This document shows, one piece after another, positions 8,701-15,277 of a stretch of DNA of 16,081 bases. The DNA lies in contig CAZTPJ010000078.1 in NCBI GenBank assembly GCA_964614515.1, forward strand, positions 1 to 16,081, read 5' to 3'. The translations under genes and the position numbers were made by a program. The notes under the pieces are model-generated. The model worked only from the letters and a program-made list of their open reading frames with translations, was not told the origin of the DNA and ran no database searches. The stretch comes from CAZTPJ01 sp964614515. Lineage in GTDB: Bacteria > Planctomycetota > Phycisphaerae > Phycisphaerales > UBA1924. Position 1 is the stretch's first letter, and each line of letters starts with the position of its first letter.

Positions 8701-9060
8701 CGCCGAGAGGCTCTCCATGTACTTCCGCTGCCCCTCGGCGAAGATCGTGTCAAACGCCAGCGAACTCTTGCCCGAGCCGGACAGGCCCGTGATGACGACA
8801 AGCCGATCGCGCGGGATCGTCACGTCGATGTTCTTGAGGTTGTGCTCGCGTGCGCCGCGGACGAAGATGCAGCGGTCCGGCTTCGCGGAAGCGCGCGCTG
8901 TGACGGCGGCATCGTCCGTCGGCGCGATCGCGGATGCGGCGCGGGAAGGCCGGGCCACGACGACGACCTCGCCGTTGTCGGGGGAGGACTGTTTCGCGGC
9001 AGAGCGGCCGCGGCGTGAACGCGGCGCTTTTGGGGCCGCGGATGATGCATGTTTGGGCAT
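5767..9060 (-). CDS. uvrA: UvrABC excinuclease ATPase subunit A
   Basis: UvrA scans DNA for bulky lesions and loads UvrB in nucleotide excision repair. The 1097-residue product carries both ABC modules: Walker A GLSGSGKSS (92-100) and GVSGSGKST (785-793), and signatures LSGGEAQR at 632 and 978, each followed by a Walker B ending in LDEPT. The zinc sites are intact: C407/C410 with C527/C530, and C888/C891 with C911/C914. The start ATG (9060) has GAGG 6 nt upstream. The protein is longer than the usual 940 or so residues for two reasons. There is a basic, Ala-rich N-terminal extension of about 60 residues, and there is a Thr-Pro-Ala-Pro-rich tandem repeat (about 223-261) inserted in the UvrB-binding region before IMVLAPVVRGKKG. 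It is the last gene of the minus-strand run and converges with AbiTii across 25 nt. Confidence 0.97.
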   Translation of the reverse strand: MPKHASSAAPKAPRSRRGRSAAKQSSPDNGEVVVVARPSRAASAIAPTDDAAVTARASAKPDRCIFVRGAREHNLKNIDVTIPRDRLVVITGLSGSGKSSLAFDTIFAEGQRKYMESLSAYARQFLEQLKKPDVDEIEGIPPTIAIEQRSASGNPRSTVATTTEIYDYLRLLYARCGTPYSWAPTKTRKDGEVVERAGTPISATSSTQIVDAVLALGMRKAAGTPAPPGNEQMRTSETPAPPGKKESRTGETPAPPTGADGVRIMVLAPVVRGKKGFHRDVLEQLQRQGWARARVNGVIVDLRDVLRDPGENPLNLGRYEKHSIDAVIDRIVLEPDARHRLAEAVEASLRIADGAVIISVEQPQGGGESVWRDHAFSAKLADPERPEYALEELSPRLFSFNSPYGACPECHGLGTLLEFDEALVIPNDALSLADGAVAAWAKNGPVRAWFNKKLKRFCKDFGVLFTTPVRDFDAKIRQILLHGSGDGNGKRGPKFEGVIPNITQWWETTENQPVKEWLGTFLSQTPCRMCHGDRLRIEALHVLLTSTHRADVSRAFSNTIIGRPESRGAMLNIAEFSRLTITDAIGFIENLVLSGEQMRIAEPILKEVGNRLKFLMSVGLEYLSLDRRTATLSGGEAQRIRLATQVGSGLVGACYVLDEPTIGLHQRDNDRLIATLRHLTDIGNTVLVVEHDEEMIRAADHVLDVGPGPGVHGGRIVAQGSIAEVCAASDSLTGMYLSGRRRIETPTQRRKVSERKAITIKGAAENNLKKIDAAFPIGGFICITGVSGSGKSTLVNDILLAAARQRITAARVKPGAHDKINGLHHVDRVIEVDQSPIGRTPRSNPATYTGVFDDIRRLFAQTKEAKIRGYQPGRFSFNVHSRSGGGRCEACQGQGLKKIEMHFLPDVYVECEICRGKRYDRETLEVLHKGKSIADVLDMTVEDACGFFDSHPKILRVAECLRDVGLDYITLGQPSTTLSGGEAQRVKLATELGKAGGTKNMPGISGGTLYILDEPTTGLHFEDIRKLIVVLNRLADAGNTLVVIEHNLDVIKCADWIIDLGPEGGDGGGRIIATGRPEDIAKVKASHTGRYLGSILR
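8294..8401. repeat. 42-bp imperfect tandem repeat inside uvrA
   Basis: Three units begin at 8294, 8336 and 8378 with GGTGG, exactly 42 bp apart. The first 27 bases of units 1 and 2 differ at a single position; unit 3 is diverged and partial. On the minus strand the units encode a 14-residue period: GTPAPPGNEQMRTS, ETPAPPGKKESRTG, then ETPAPPTGADG (UvrA residues 223-261). Each unit can form a small GC hairpin (for example GCGCGGG with CCC..GCGC, or GGCAG with CTGCC). Because 42 is a multiple of three, the frame of uvrA is preserved. Confidence 0.8.
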
Positions 9061-9136
9061 ATGAAACCTCTGCGGGCATCATAGCCGCGTTCGGGATCTG
9101 GTGGGGCTGGGTGTCTCTTGTCGGTCTGAACCGGAA

Positions 9137-11878
9137 TCACCCCGTCGACTGCATCGCCGCCGCGATGGCGTTGATGCTCGCGTAGATCGCGTGCTGGAGT
9201 CGCTCGTGCTCGGCGGGGTTCTGCTCGGCTCGGGCGCGGCGGAGGAGTTCGACCTGGGCGAGGTTGAGCAGGTCGGTCCAGGGGTTTCGCGCGCGGATGG
9301 CCCGCGCGATCACCGGCTCGTTGTCGAGCAGGGTGCCCTGGCCGGTGATGCGAAGGACCGCGTCGCGCGCCGCGTCGAAGTCACGCTCGAGCAGCTCGTG
9401 CATGAGCCCGCCTGACGTGTGTTCCGCCGCGTACATGCGCGCCGTTTCCAGGCGGGACCGGGCCATCTCGCGCTGCGCGTTGTTGATCAGCGTGCGGAAG
9501 AACGTCCACGATTCATACGCCTGCGCACACAGGCGCAGGTCGGCCTCGCCGAGTTCCCCCAGCGCTGCGCCCAGCCCATACCACGACGGCGCGAGATATC
9601 GCATCTGAATCCACGAGAACACCCACGGAATCGCCCGCAGTCCGTCGAACGTGAGTTCTCCGCCGCCGCGAGAAACCGGGCGTGAGGCGATCGGAAGTTC
9701 GCCGATGTGCATCACGGGGCTGACGGTCGTGAACCAGTCCCAGAATTGCGGATGTTCGATCAGCGCGCGATAGACCTCCCTCGAGCGTGTGGCGAGGCGT
9801 TCGAGCATTGGCGCGGCTTCGGGGGGCAAGGGCGAAGGCTCGGGCGAGCCGACAACGCCGCCCTTGTGCGCCGAGACGATCATCGCGCTGACGATCTGCT
9901 CGAGATGTCGGCGCGACAGGGCCGGCACGCCATAGCGAAACGAGATCACCTCGCCCTGTTCGGTGAACCGGATACGCCCGTTGTGTGCGGGCAGGGGCAT
10001 CGAGAGAATCGCGCGGTTGGCGCGTCCGCCACCGCGCCCGACGGTCCCCCCACGACCGTGAAACAGGCGAAACGCCACGCCATGATCGCGGCAGACGGCA
10101 CAGATGTGTTCTTGCGCGCGCTGCAGCGACGCGTTGGCCATCAAGAAGCCGCCATCTTTGTTCGAGTCCGAGTAGCCGAGCATGATCTCCTGAAACGGCG
10201 CGCCATCGGCGCCTTCCGCCAGTCCGCGCGCGGCGATGTGCGCGCGATACACCGGCTCGGCAAACATCGTCGCCATCAGTTCCGGGCCGCGCTCAAGATC
10301 GTCGATTGTCTCCAGAAGCGGCACGACATCGAGCCCGCTCTCCGCGGCCGGGCCGTCGGCATCGCCGAGCCGGAACAGCCCCGTCTCCTTCATCATCAGC
10401 AGCACTTCGAGCATGTCGCTGACGCTGTGCGTCATGGAGACGATGTATGCCCGCACGGCCAGTGGCTCACGCGCGCGCACGTCAGCCACCACGCGAAACA
10501 CATCGAGCGCCTCGGCCGATTCCTGCGACACCGCCGCACGCATCGGCAGCAGCGGGCGAGGTTTGGCGAGTTCCCGTCGCAACACGTCGAGCCGCGCGGC
10601 CTCATCGAGCGACGCATAGTCGGGATGGACTCCGCCGAGACGAAGCATCTCGGAAACAACGCGTTCATGCACACCCGAGTGCTGCCGGATGTCCAGGCTG
10701 GCCATGTGCAGGCCGAACGTCCGCACGCGCAGGATGAGTTCGGCCATCGGGCCATCGTCGGCCGGGCCGCCGAGGCCGATCTCGTGCAGGAAAGTCCTGA
10801 GTTCGAGAAGATCCACGAGCAGGTCCGAGCCGGTGTACGCAGGATCGCGCGCGAGTTTCGCCTGCATCTGGAGGATGCGCACGCGGAACGGCTCATACCG
10901 CGCGTGCGCGAGCACATCCGGGTCGCCTGAGTCAAATGCGCGGTCTCGCTCCAGCGCGGCCTGAAGTCCCGCGGGAATCTCGCAGCGCCGCTCCGAGACG
11001 CTCAACTCCTGCCGCAGGTCTTCGAGCGCCCGGGCGGTCTTGTCGCGCGCCGCCCGCGCGAGCATGTCGAGCGTCTGACGCGTCACATCGCTGGTGACAC
11101 GCGGGTTGCCGTCGCGATCGCCGCCCATCCATGTGCGATACTGCACGACGGCGGGCGTGTCAGCCAGACACAGCCGTGCGCCCACGTCGCCGAATATACC
11201 GCGCAGCCCATCGACGATGTCGCGCCCGAGGCGCGGCACGGTGTCCCAGATCGCGCCCGTCAGAAAGTGCAGCCCGTTGCGAACCTCATCCAGCACGCTC
11301 AGCCGACGCGCCCGAACTTCGTCGGTGAGGACGAGGATCTGCGTCACCTCGCGCAGGCGCGATTCCAGCCGGCGCTGCTCGCCCGGGGTCAGGCCCGCCT
11401 CGGCCCGGCGCTCGAGCAGCGAGGAGACTTCCTGAAGTTTCAATTGCAGCGTCCGCCGCCGAGCCTCCGTCGGATGGGCCGTGAGCGTCGGCTGGATGTC
11501 AAGCCGCGAGAGCAAGTCCACGGCCTGCTGCGCCGACAACCCGGACCGCGCGATGCTCACGAGTCCCTCGGCGATCGATTCCGCGCGCGGCTTGTCAAAC
11601 GTCTCCCCCCGCTCGCGCTCGCGGTTGATCCGCGCGATGTTCGCCTTTTCGGCGTTGTTGAGCAGGTGAAACCGCACGTTGAGGTATCGGATCAGGCCGG
11701 CGAGTGCATCCGTGTCGCACGCGCCGATGCGCCGGCGCGCCTCGGCCAGCCCCTCAGGCCCGCCGGACTCACACAGAGGCACGATCGATCGCGCAAGATC
11801 GCGCGCGGCCGCCCTCGGCCCTTCGACCACCTCGTCGAGCACACTTGTCACCAGCGCGTAATCGTTCAGTCGCTCCAT
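9137..11878 (-). CDS. ppc: Phosphoenolpyruvate carboxylase
   Basis: The enzyme adds bicarbonate to phosphoenolpyruvate to make oxaloacetate and phosphate, refilling the TCA cycle in the cytoplasm. The product has 913 residues (E. coli has 883). All diagnostic motifs are present: TAHPTEARRR with catalytic H135, GGDRDGNPRVT (252-262), GYSDSNKDGG with K574, FHGRGGTVGRGGG with H607 and the GRGG loop 608-611, and FTEQGEVISFRYG. The C-terminus ends in STG where E. coli ends in RNTG. The Asn there (E. coli N881) helps bind the inhibitor aspartate, so S911 may change feedback control; that is inference. The ATG at 11878 has only a distant GAGG (10 nt away), but the N-terminus is the usual one for the family. 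It lies 76 nt upstream of uvrA on the same strand. Confidence 0.97.
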   Translation of the reverse strand: MERLNDYALVTSVLDEVVEGPRAAARDLARSIVPLCESGGPEGLAEARRRIGACDTDALAGLIRYLNVRFHLLNNAEKANIARINRERERGETFDKPRAESIAEGLVSIARSGLSAQQAVDLLSRLDIQPTLTAHPTEARRRTLQLKLQEVSSLLERRAEAGLTPGEQRRLESRLREVTQILVLTDEVRARRLSVLDEVRNGLHFLTGAIWDTVPRLGRDIVDGLRGIFGDVGARLCLADTPAVVQYRTWMGGDRDGNPRVTSDVTRQTLDMLARAARDKTARALEDLRQELSVSERRCEIPAGLQAALERDRAFDSGDPDVLAHARYEPFRVRILQMQAKLARDPAYTGSDLLVDLLELRTFLHEIGLGGPADDGPMAELILRVRTFGLHMASLDIRQHSGVHERVVSEMLRLGGVHPDYASLDEAARLDVLRRELAKPRPLLPMRAAVSQESAEALDVFRVVADVRAREPLAVRAYIVSMTHSVSDMLEVLLMMKETGLFRLGDADGPAAESGLDVVPLLETIDDLERGPELMATMFAEPVYRAHIAARGLAEGADGAPFQEIMLGYSDSNKDGGFLMANASLQRAQEHICAVCRDHGVAFRLFHGRGGTVGRGGGRANRAILSMPLPAHNGRIRFTEQGEVISFRYGVPALSRRHLEQIVSAMIVSAHKGGVVGSPEPSPLPPEAAPMLERLATRSREVYRALIEHPQFWDWFTTVSPVMHIGELPIASRPVSRGGGELTFDGLRAIPWVFSWIQMRYLAPSWYGLGAALGELGEADLRLCAQAYESWTFFRTLINNAQREMARSRLETARMYAAEHTSGGLMHELLERDFDAARDAVLRITGQGTLLDNEPVIARAIRARNPWTDLLNLAQVELLRRARAEQNPAEHERLQHAIYASINAIAAAMQSTG

Positions 11879-11942
11879 GTCGCGTGGACCTCGGAGGGAG
11901 GATAGGGGCGGTGAGAGCGGTCACCCCGAGAGTCGCGGGCAT

Positions 11943-12107
11943 TCACGGCGTCGGCGCAGACTGATTCGGAGGATTCGCCACCGGTCGCTTGACGGGTCCG
12001 CCCATATTCATCCTCATGAGCATGAGCAGACCCACCAGCATCAGCCCGATGGCGACGCCGAGGAGGTAGGTGCGCAGGCGGTCGGTGATGAGGGGCTTGC
12101 GCGTCAT
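11943..12107 (-). CDS. Small single-span membrane protein, unknown function
   Basis: A 54-residue product if started at ATG 12107: TDRLRTYLLGV, then a hydrophobic helix of about 20 residues (VAIGLMLVGLLMLMRM), then a short Pro/Asn-rich tail. An ATG at 12146, directly abutting the TGA of the upstream gene (TGAATG), would give 67 residues with a low-complexity N-terminus and could allow termination-reinitiation. No strong Shine-Dalgarno sequence is seen for either. It sits between the zinc-ribbon gene and ppc on the same strand. I do not recognise a family; the well-formed membrane helix and its co-directional placement argue that it is a real gene. Confidence 0.55.
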   Translation of the reverse strand: MTRKPLITDRLRTYLLGVAIGLMLVGLLMLMRMNMGGPVKRPVANPPNQSAPTP

Positions 12108-12146
12108 CGCGGCCACTGTAGCACCCGTCCGTCCCGCCACATCCAT

Positions 12147-12917
12147 TCACGACGCTTGGGGTGGCCGCCGTCGCGCTTGAGTTCCGAGCACCTGCGGCAG
12201 GGACACAACCGATGCGCTGGCGAGCACGAGTAGAAACACAACGAACGCCTGTCCCGCTCCGGTGATTACCCACACGAGATAAGCAGCTCCTGCGATGCCT
12301 AAAGCCGCAAGCGTGGCCACGCGCGAAAACCGCGCCACCACACTGAGTTTGTTCGATGTCGTCGCCGTACTCGCTTGGTCTGGGACGTCGCGCCTTCGCT
12401 CGCCGACGGCGATGTCCTCTGCCCGCAGTCCGTGATCCGCAAGCTTGATCGACAGACCGCACTCGGGACACACCACCCTCCCGCTCGTAACGGGCAGCCC
12501 AAGCAGAAAGTACCGGCAGGTCGGGCACGTCACACGCCCCACACGTCGCCCGATCGCCCATCGCAGGATCAGGCAGTACGGCGTCAAAGCCGCTGATAGC
12601 GTCACGCAGAACACGAAGAGCGCCACGAGTGTGTACACCATACGTCCCAAGGTCGTCGCGCTGGGATCATTCGTCACACTGGCGGGCAGCACCATCTCTC
12701 CTAGCCACGACATCAGCAGCGTCAGCGTTATTCCAACGGGAGCGACGATGAGAAAGGACACGAAGAGGCTGAGACTACGCCACCCCGTTATGCCCTCGAC
12801 CAGTCCACGGCACTCGGAGTCGGGAAATGAGTCCAGTTCTGGAATCAGGCGCCATGGCCGTGTTGCGACCATCCCAAGACGCCAAGATCGGAAAATCATC
12901 GACCAATCAAATCTCAT
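12147..12917 (-). CDS. Zinc-ribbon membrane protein, unknown function
   Basis: The 256-residue product has about four hydrophobic segments (48-75, 92-120, 199-218, 221-242). Between the second and third is a cytoplasm-type zinc ribbon: C131-PT-C134-RYFLLGLP, then C150-PE-C153-G. This C-x2-C-x-Y-x-L-x-G-L-P ... CPECG pattern also occurs in the protein at the right edge of the window, so the two are related in design. The ribbon probably binds one zinc; a DNA, RNA or protein partner cannot be told. The ATG at 12917 has GAGAG 9 nt upstream. It lies 27 nt downstream of uvrB on the same strand, so it is likely co-transcribed with it, and its stop abuts the alternative ATG of the next small gene. 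Confidence 0.8.
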   Translation of the reverse strand: MRFDWSMIFRSWRLGMVATRPWRLIPELDSFPDSECRGLVEGITGWRSLSLFVSFLIVAPVGITLTLLMSWLGEMVLPASVTNDPSATTLGRMVYTLVALFVFCVTLSAALTPYCLILRWAIGRRVGRVTCPTCRYFLLGLPVTSGRVVCPECGLSIKLADHGLRAEDIAVGERRRDVPDQASTATTSNKLSVVARFSRVATLAALGIAGAAYLVWVITGAGQAFVVFLLVLASASVVSLPQVLGTQARRRPPQAS

Positions 12918-12944
12918 GACGCGTGTCTCTCGCTGTTCATAAGC

Positions 12945-15209
12945 CTACGAACGTCGCTTCTTCGCCCGCTTGTTTGCCTTCACGCCCGGCATCCCCGCGC
13001 GCTTCGGTTGTTTGCCGCCGAGAGCCGCGGACTCGACTTCTGATCGCTTGACCTTCCGCGATCGCAGCGAGCCATCGCTGACCGCGCCTTTGAGCATGCG
13101 CACCTGATCGCGCAGCCCGGCCGCACGTTCAAACTCCAGCGACTCGGCCGCCTCGAGCATCTCGCCTTCGAGTTGTCGCATGAGTTCCGCGGCGTCAAAG
13201 GCGGGTTCGGAATCCGCGACGGCCTCGCGCGCGGTCTTTCTCGCGCGAAGTTCGGTCTCCAATCCGCGTCGGATCGCCTTGACGATGGTCGCGGGCGTGA
13301 TGCCATGCTCGATGTTGTACGCGGTCTGGATCGCACGGCGGCGCTGGGTCTCATCAATCGCGGCCCGCATGGCCGGGGTCATCTTGTCGGCATACATGAC
13401 GACGCGCGAGTTGACGTTTCGCGCGGCACGGCCCATCTGCTGAATCAGGCTCGTGGGGCTTCGCAGGAAGCCCTCCTTGTCCGCGTCGAGAATGCACACG
13501 AGCGAGACTTCGGGCAGATCAAGCCCCTCGCGCAGCAGATTCACGCCGACCAGCACATCAAACGCCCCCGTGCGCAGGTCCGTGAGAATCTCCATGCGCT
13601 CCAGCGTGTCGATGTCGCTGTGAAGATATCGCACGCGCAGGCCCTGATCGTCGAGATAGTTCGTCAGGTCTTCGCAGAGGCGCTTGGTCAGGGCCGTGAC
13701 GAGGACGCGCTCGCCGCGCGCGGCCCGCTCCTTGCACCGATCAATCAGGTCGGGCACCTGGCCCTGCGCGGGCTTGACTTCGATCTCGGGATCGAGCAGG
13801 CCCGTCGGGCGGATGATCTGTTCGACAACTTCGCCGCCGGTCTTCGCGAGTTCATACGGCCCGGGCGTCGCACTGACGAACATCACCTGCGGCACGATCG
13901 CTTCAAACTCCTCGAAGCGCAACGGCCGGTTGTCCAGCGCGCTCGGGAGTCGGAAGCCGTGCTCGATCAACACCTGCTTGCGATTGCGATCGCCGTGGAA
14001 CATCGCGTGAACCTGCGGCAGCGTGACGTGGCTCTCATCGATGATGAGCAGCCAGTCGCCACGCCCCGGGTGGCCCGCCACTCCGTGGCGGGAGTCGCCT
14101 GGGTGGCCCGCCTCTCCGCGGCGGGAGTCGGTGGATGGCGTAACGGATGCCAAGCCCTCCCTGACGGTCGGGCTTCTTATGGCACGGTGATCTCCCGACG
14201 CGCTCGGCGAAAACTCGAAGTAATCCATCAGCGTATACGGCCGTTCGCCGGGCAATCGCCCATCCATGTATCGCGAGTAGTTTTCGACGCCCGGACAGAT
14301 GCCCGTCTCTTCGAGCAGTTCGAGGTCATACTTCGTTCGCGCCAGCAATCGCTGCGCTTCGAGCAGTTTCCCCTCCGAGCGAAGTTGCAGCACGCGGGCA
14401 TCGAGTTCCTCGCGAATCGCGCCGCAGATCTCGCGCAACTGATCCTCCGGCGTCACATGATGCACGGCCGGGAAGAGGAAAAACTGCCGTTCTTCCGCCA
14501 ACACCTCGCCGCTGGTGGGGTTGACGAGTTCGACACGTTCGACTTCATCGCCAAAGAGTTCCACGCGCACGGCGAATCGTTCATACGCGGGCCAGATCTC
14601 CAGCGCATCGCCGCGCACGCGAAACGTCCCGCGTTCAAACTCGATGTCGATGCGGCGATACTGCATCGTCGTGAGCGTGTGGAGAAGTTGGCGACGATTG
14701 ATCGTGTCGCCGCGCGTCAGCGTGAGCACCTTGTCGCCATACGCCTCGGGGCTGCCCAGGCCGAAGATGCACGACACGCTCGCGACGACGACGACATCGC
14801 GCCGGCTGAGGATGTTGCTCGTGGCCGCGAGCCGCAACAGGTCAAGGTCTTCGTTGCGGCTGGAGTCCTTTTCGATGTAGATGTCGCGCTGGGGGATGTA
14901 GGCCTCGGGCTGGTAATAGTCGTAGTAACTGACGAAGTAGTTGACGCTGTTGTTGGGGAGGAACTCGCGCAGTTCTTCATACAACTGCGCCGCGAGCGTC
15001 TTGTTGTGGCTGACGATGAGCGTGGGCTTGCCGAGATTGGCGATGACGTTGGCCATCGTGAACGTCTTGCCCGTGCCGGTGGCCCCGAGCAGGCAGACAT
15101 GCGGCGAGCCGGCCCGCAGCGAGGCCGTCAACTTCGATATCGCCTCGGGCTGATCGCCTGTGGGCGCAAACGGCGCAACGACTTGAAACGGCGTGCTGAC
15201 CCCTCGCAT
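12945..15209 (-). CDS. uvrB: UvrABC excinuclease helicase-like subunit B
   Basis: UvrB verifies lesions delivered by UvrA and recruits UvrC. The 754-residue product shows Walker A GATGTGKT (42-49), the beta-hairpin region with YYDYYQPEAYIP (95-106), the DESHVT box (391-396), late helicase motifs including QQMGRAARN, and a C-terminal UVR domain (QLEGEMLEAAESLEFERAAGL) for UvrC contact, then a basic tail. Start: ATG 15209, with AGGA 6 nt upstream; the frame stays open to an ATG at 15299, but the extra 30 residues are not UvrB-like. E. coli UvrB has 673 residues. Much of the excess is about 50 residues (334-385) placed between MDYFEF and WLLIIDESH, encoded by repeat elements. It appears to head the run uvrB, zinc-ribbon gene, small gene, ppc, uvrA. 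Confidence 0.97.
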   Translation of the reverse strand: MRGVSTPFQVVAPFAPTGDQPEAISKLTASLRAGSPHVCLLGATGTGKTFTMANVIANLGKPTLIVSHNKTLAAQLYEELREFLPNNSVNYFVSYYDYYQPEAYIPQRDIYIEKDSSRNEDLDLLRLAATSNILSRRDVVVVASVSCIFGLGSPEAYGDKVLTLTRGDTINRRQLLHTLTTMQYRRIDIEFERGTFRVRGDALEIWPAYERFAVRVELFGDEVERVELVNPTSGEVLAEERQFFLFPAVHHVTPEDQLREICGAIREELDARVLQLRSEGKLLEAQRLLARTKYDLELLEETGICPGVENYSRYMDGRLPGERPYTLMDYFEFSPSASGDHRAIRSPTVREGLASVTPSTDSRRGEAGHPGDSRHGVAGHPGRGDWLLIIDESHVTLPQVHAMFHGDRNRKQVLIEHGFRLPSALDNRPLRFEEFEAIVPQVMFVSATPGPYELAKTGGEVVEQIIRPTGLLDPEIEVKPAQGQVPDLIDRCKERAARGERVLVTALTKRLCEDLTNYLDDQGLRVRYLHSDIDTLERMEILTDLRTGAFDVLVGVNLLREGLDLPEVSLVCILDADKEGFLRSPTSLIQQMGRAARNVNSRVVMYADKMTPAMRAAIDETQRRRAIQTAYNIEHGITPATIVKAIRRGLETELRARKTAREAVADSEPAFDAAELMRQLEGEMLEAAESLEFERAAGLRDQVRMLKGAVSDGSLRSRKVKRSEVESAALGGKQPKRAGMPGVKANKRAKKRRS
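14068..14133. repeat. Two 33-bp hairpin repeats inside uvrB
   Basis: Units start at 14068 and 14101 with GGGTGGCCCGCC and are 33 bp long, differing at only a few bases. Unit 1 contains a perfect hairpin: CCCGCCAC (14074-14081), loop TCC, GTGGCGGG (14085-14092). Unit 2 has the same stem with one mismatch. On the uvrB strand they read as two 11-residue units, DSRRGEAGHPG and DSRHGVAGHPG, in frame. Confidence 0.8.
14148..14184. repeat. Structured repeat-like element inside uvrB
   Basis: Two nested pairs of arms are present: TGCCA (14148-14152) with TGGCA (14180-14184), and inside them AGCCC (14153-14157) with GGGCT (14170-14174), around a 12-nt loop. On the uvrB strand it reads RSPTVREGLA, foreign to UvrB. 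It adjoins the 33-bp hairpin repeats, so the insertion is composite. That this is a dispersed genomic repeat is inferred; no second copy is in the window. Confidence 0.5.
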
Positions 15210-15231
15210 GAACCATCCTATGCCGACATCC

Positions 15232-15246
15232 GAACACGCCTCGAAC
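15232..15246. promoter_or_regulatory. GAAC-N7-GAAC direct repeat, LexA-box-like
   Basis: GAAC at 15232-15235 and 15243-15246 are separated by exactly 7 nt; on the uvrB strand this is GTTC-N7-GTTC, 23-37 nt before the uvrB start codon. The layout equals the LexA operator of alphaproteobacteria, and uvrB is a classical SOS gene. The site lies in the 68-bp gap shared with the divergent zinc-ribbon gene. Whether this organism's LexA uses this site is unknown. Confidence 0.4.
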
Positions 15247-15277
15247 AAACGCCACACAACCACCCTACCCTTGCTCC

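Noticed and set aside
9707..10930. 407-codon open frame on the plus strand opposite ppc
   Set aside because: Antisense shadow of a fully motif-supported PEP carboxylase; composition biased to Arg, His and Ala.
12920..12960. GTTC-N10-GAAC inverted pair near the uvrB stop
   Set aside because: Spacing does not fit a known LexA box, part of it lies inside the uvrB 3' end, and such short pairs are expected by chance.
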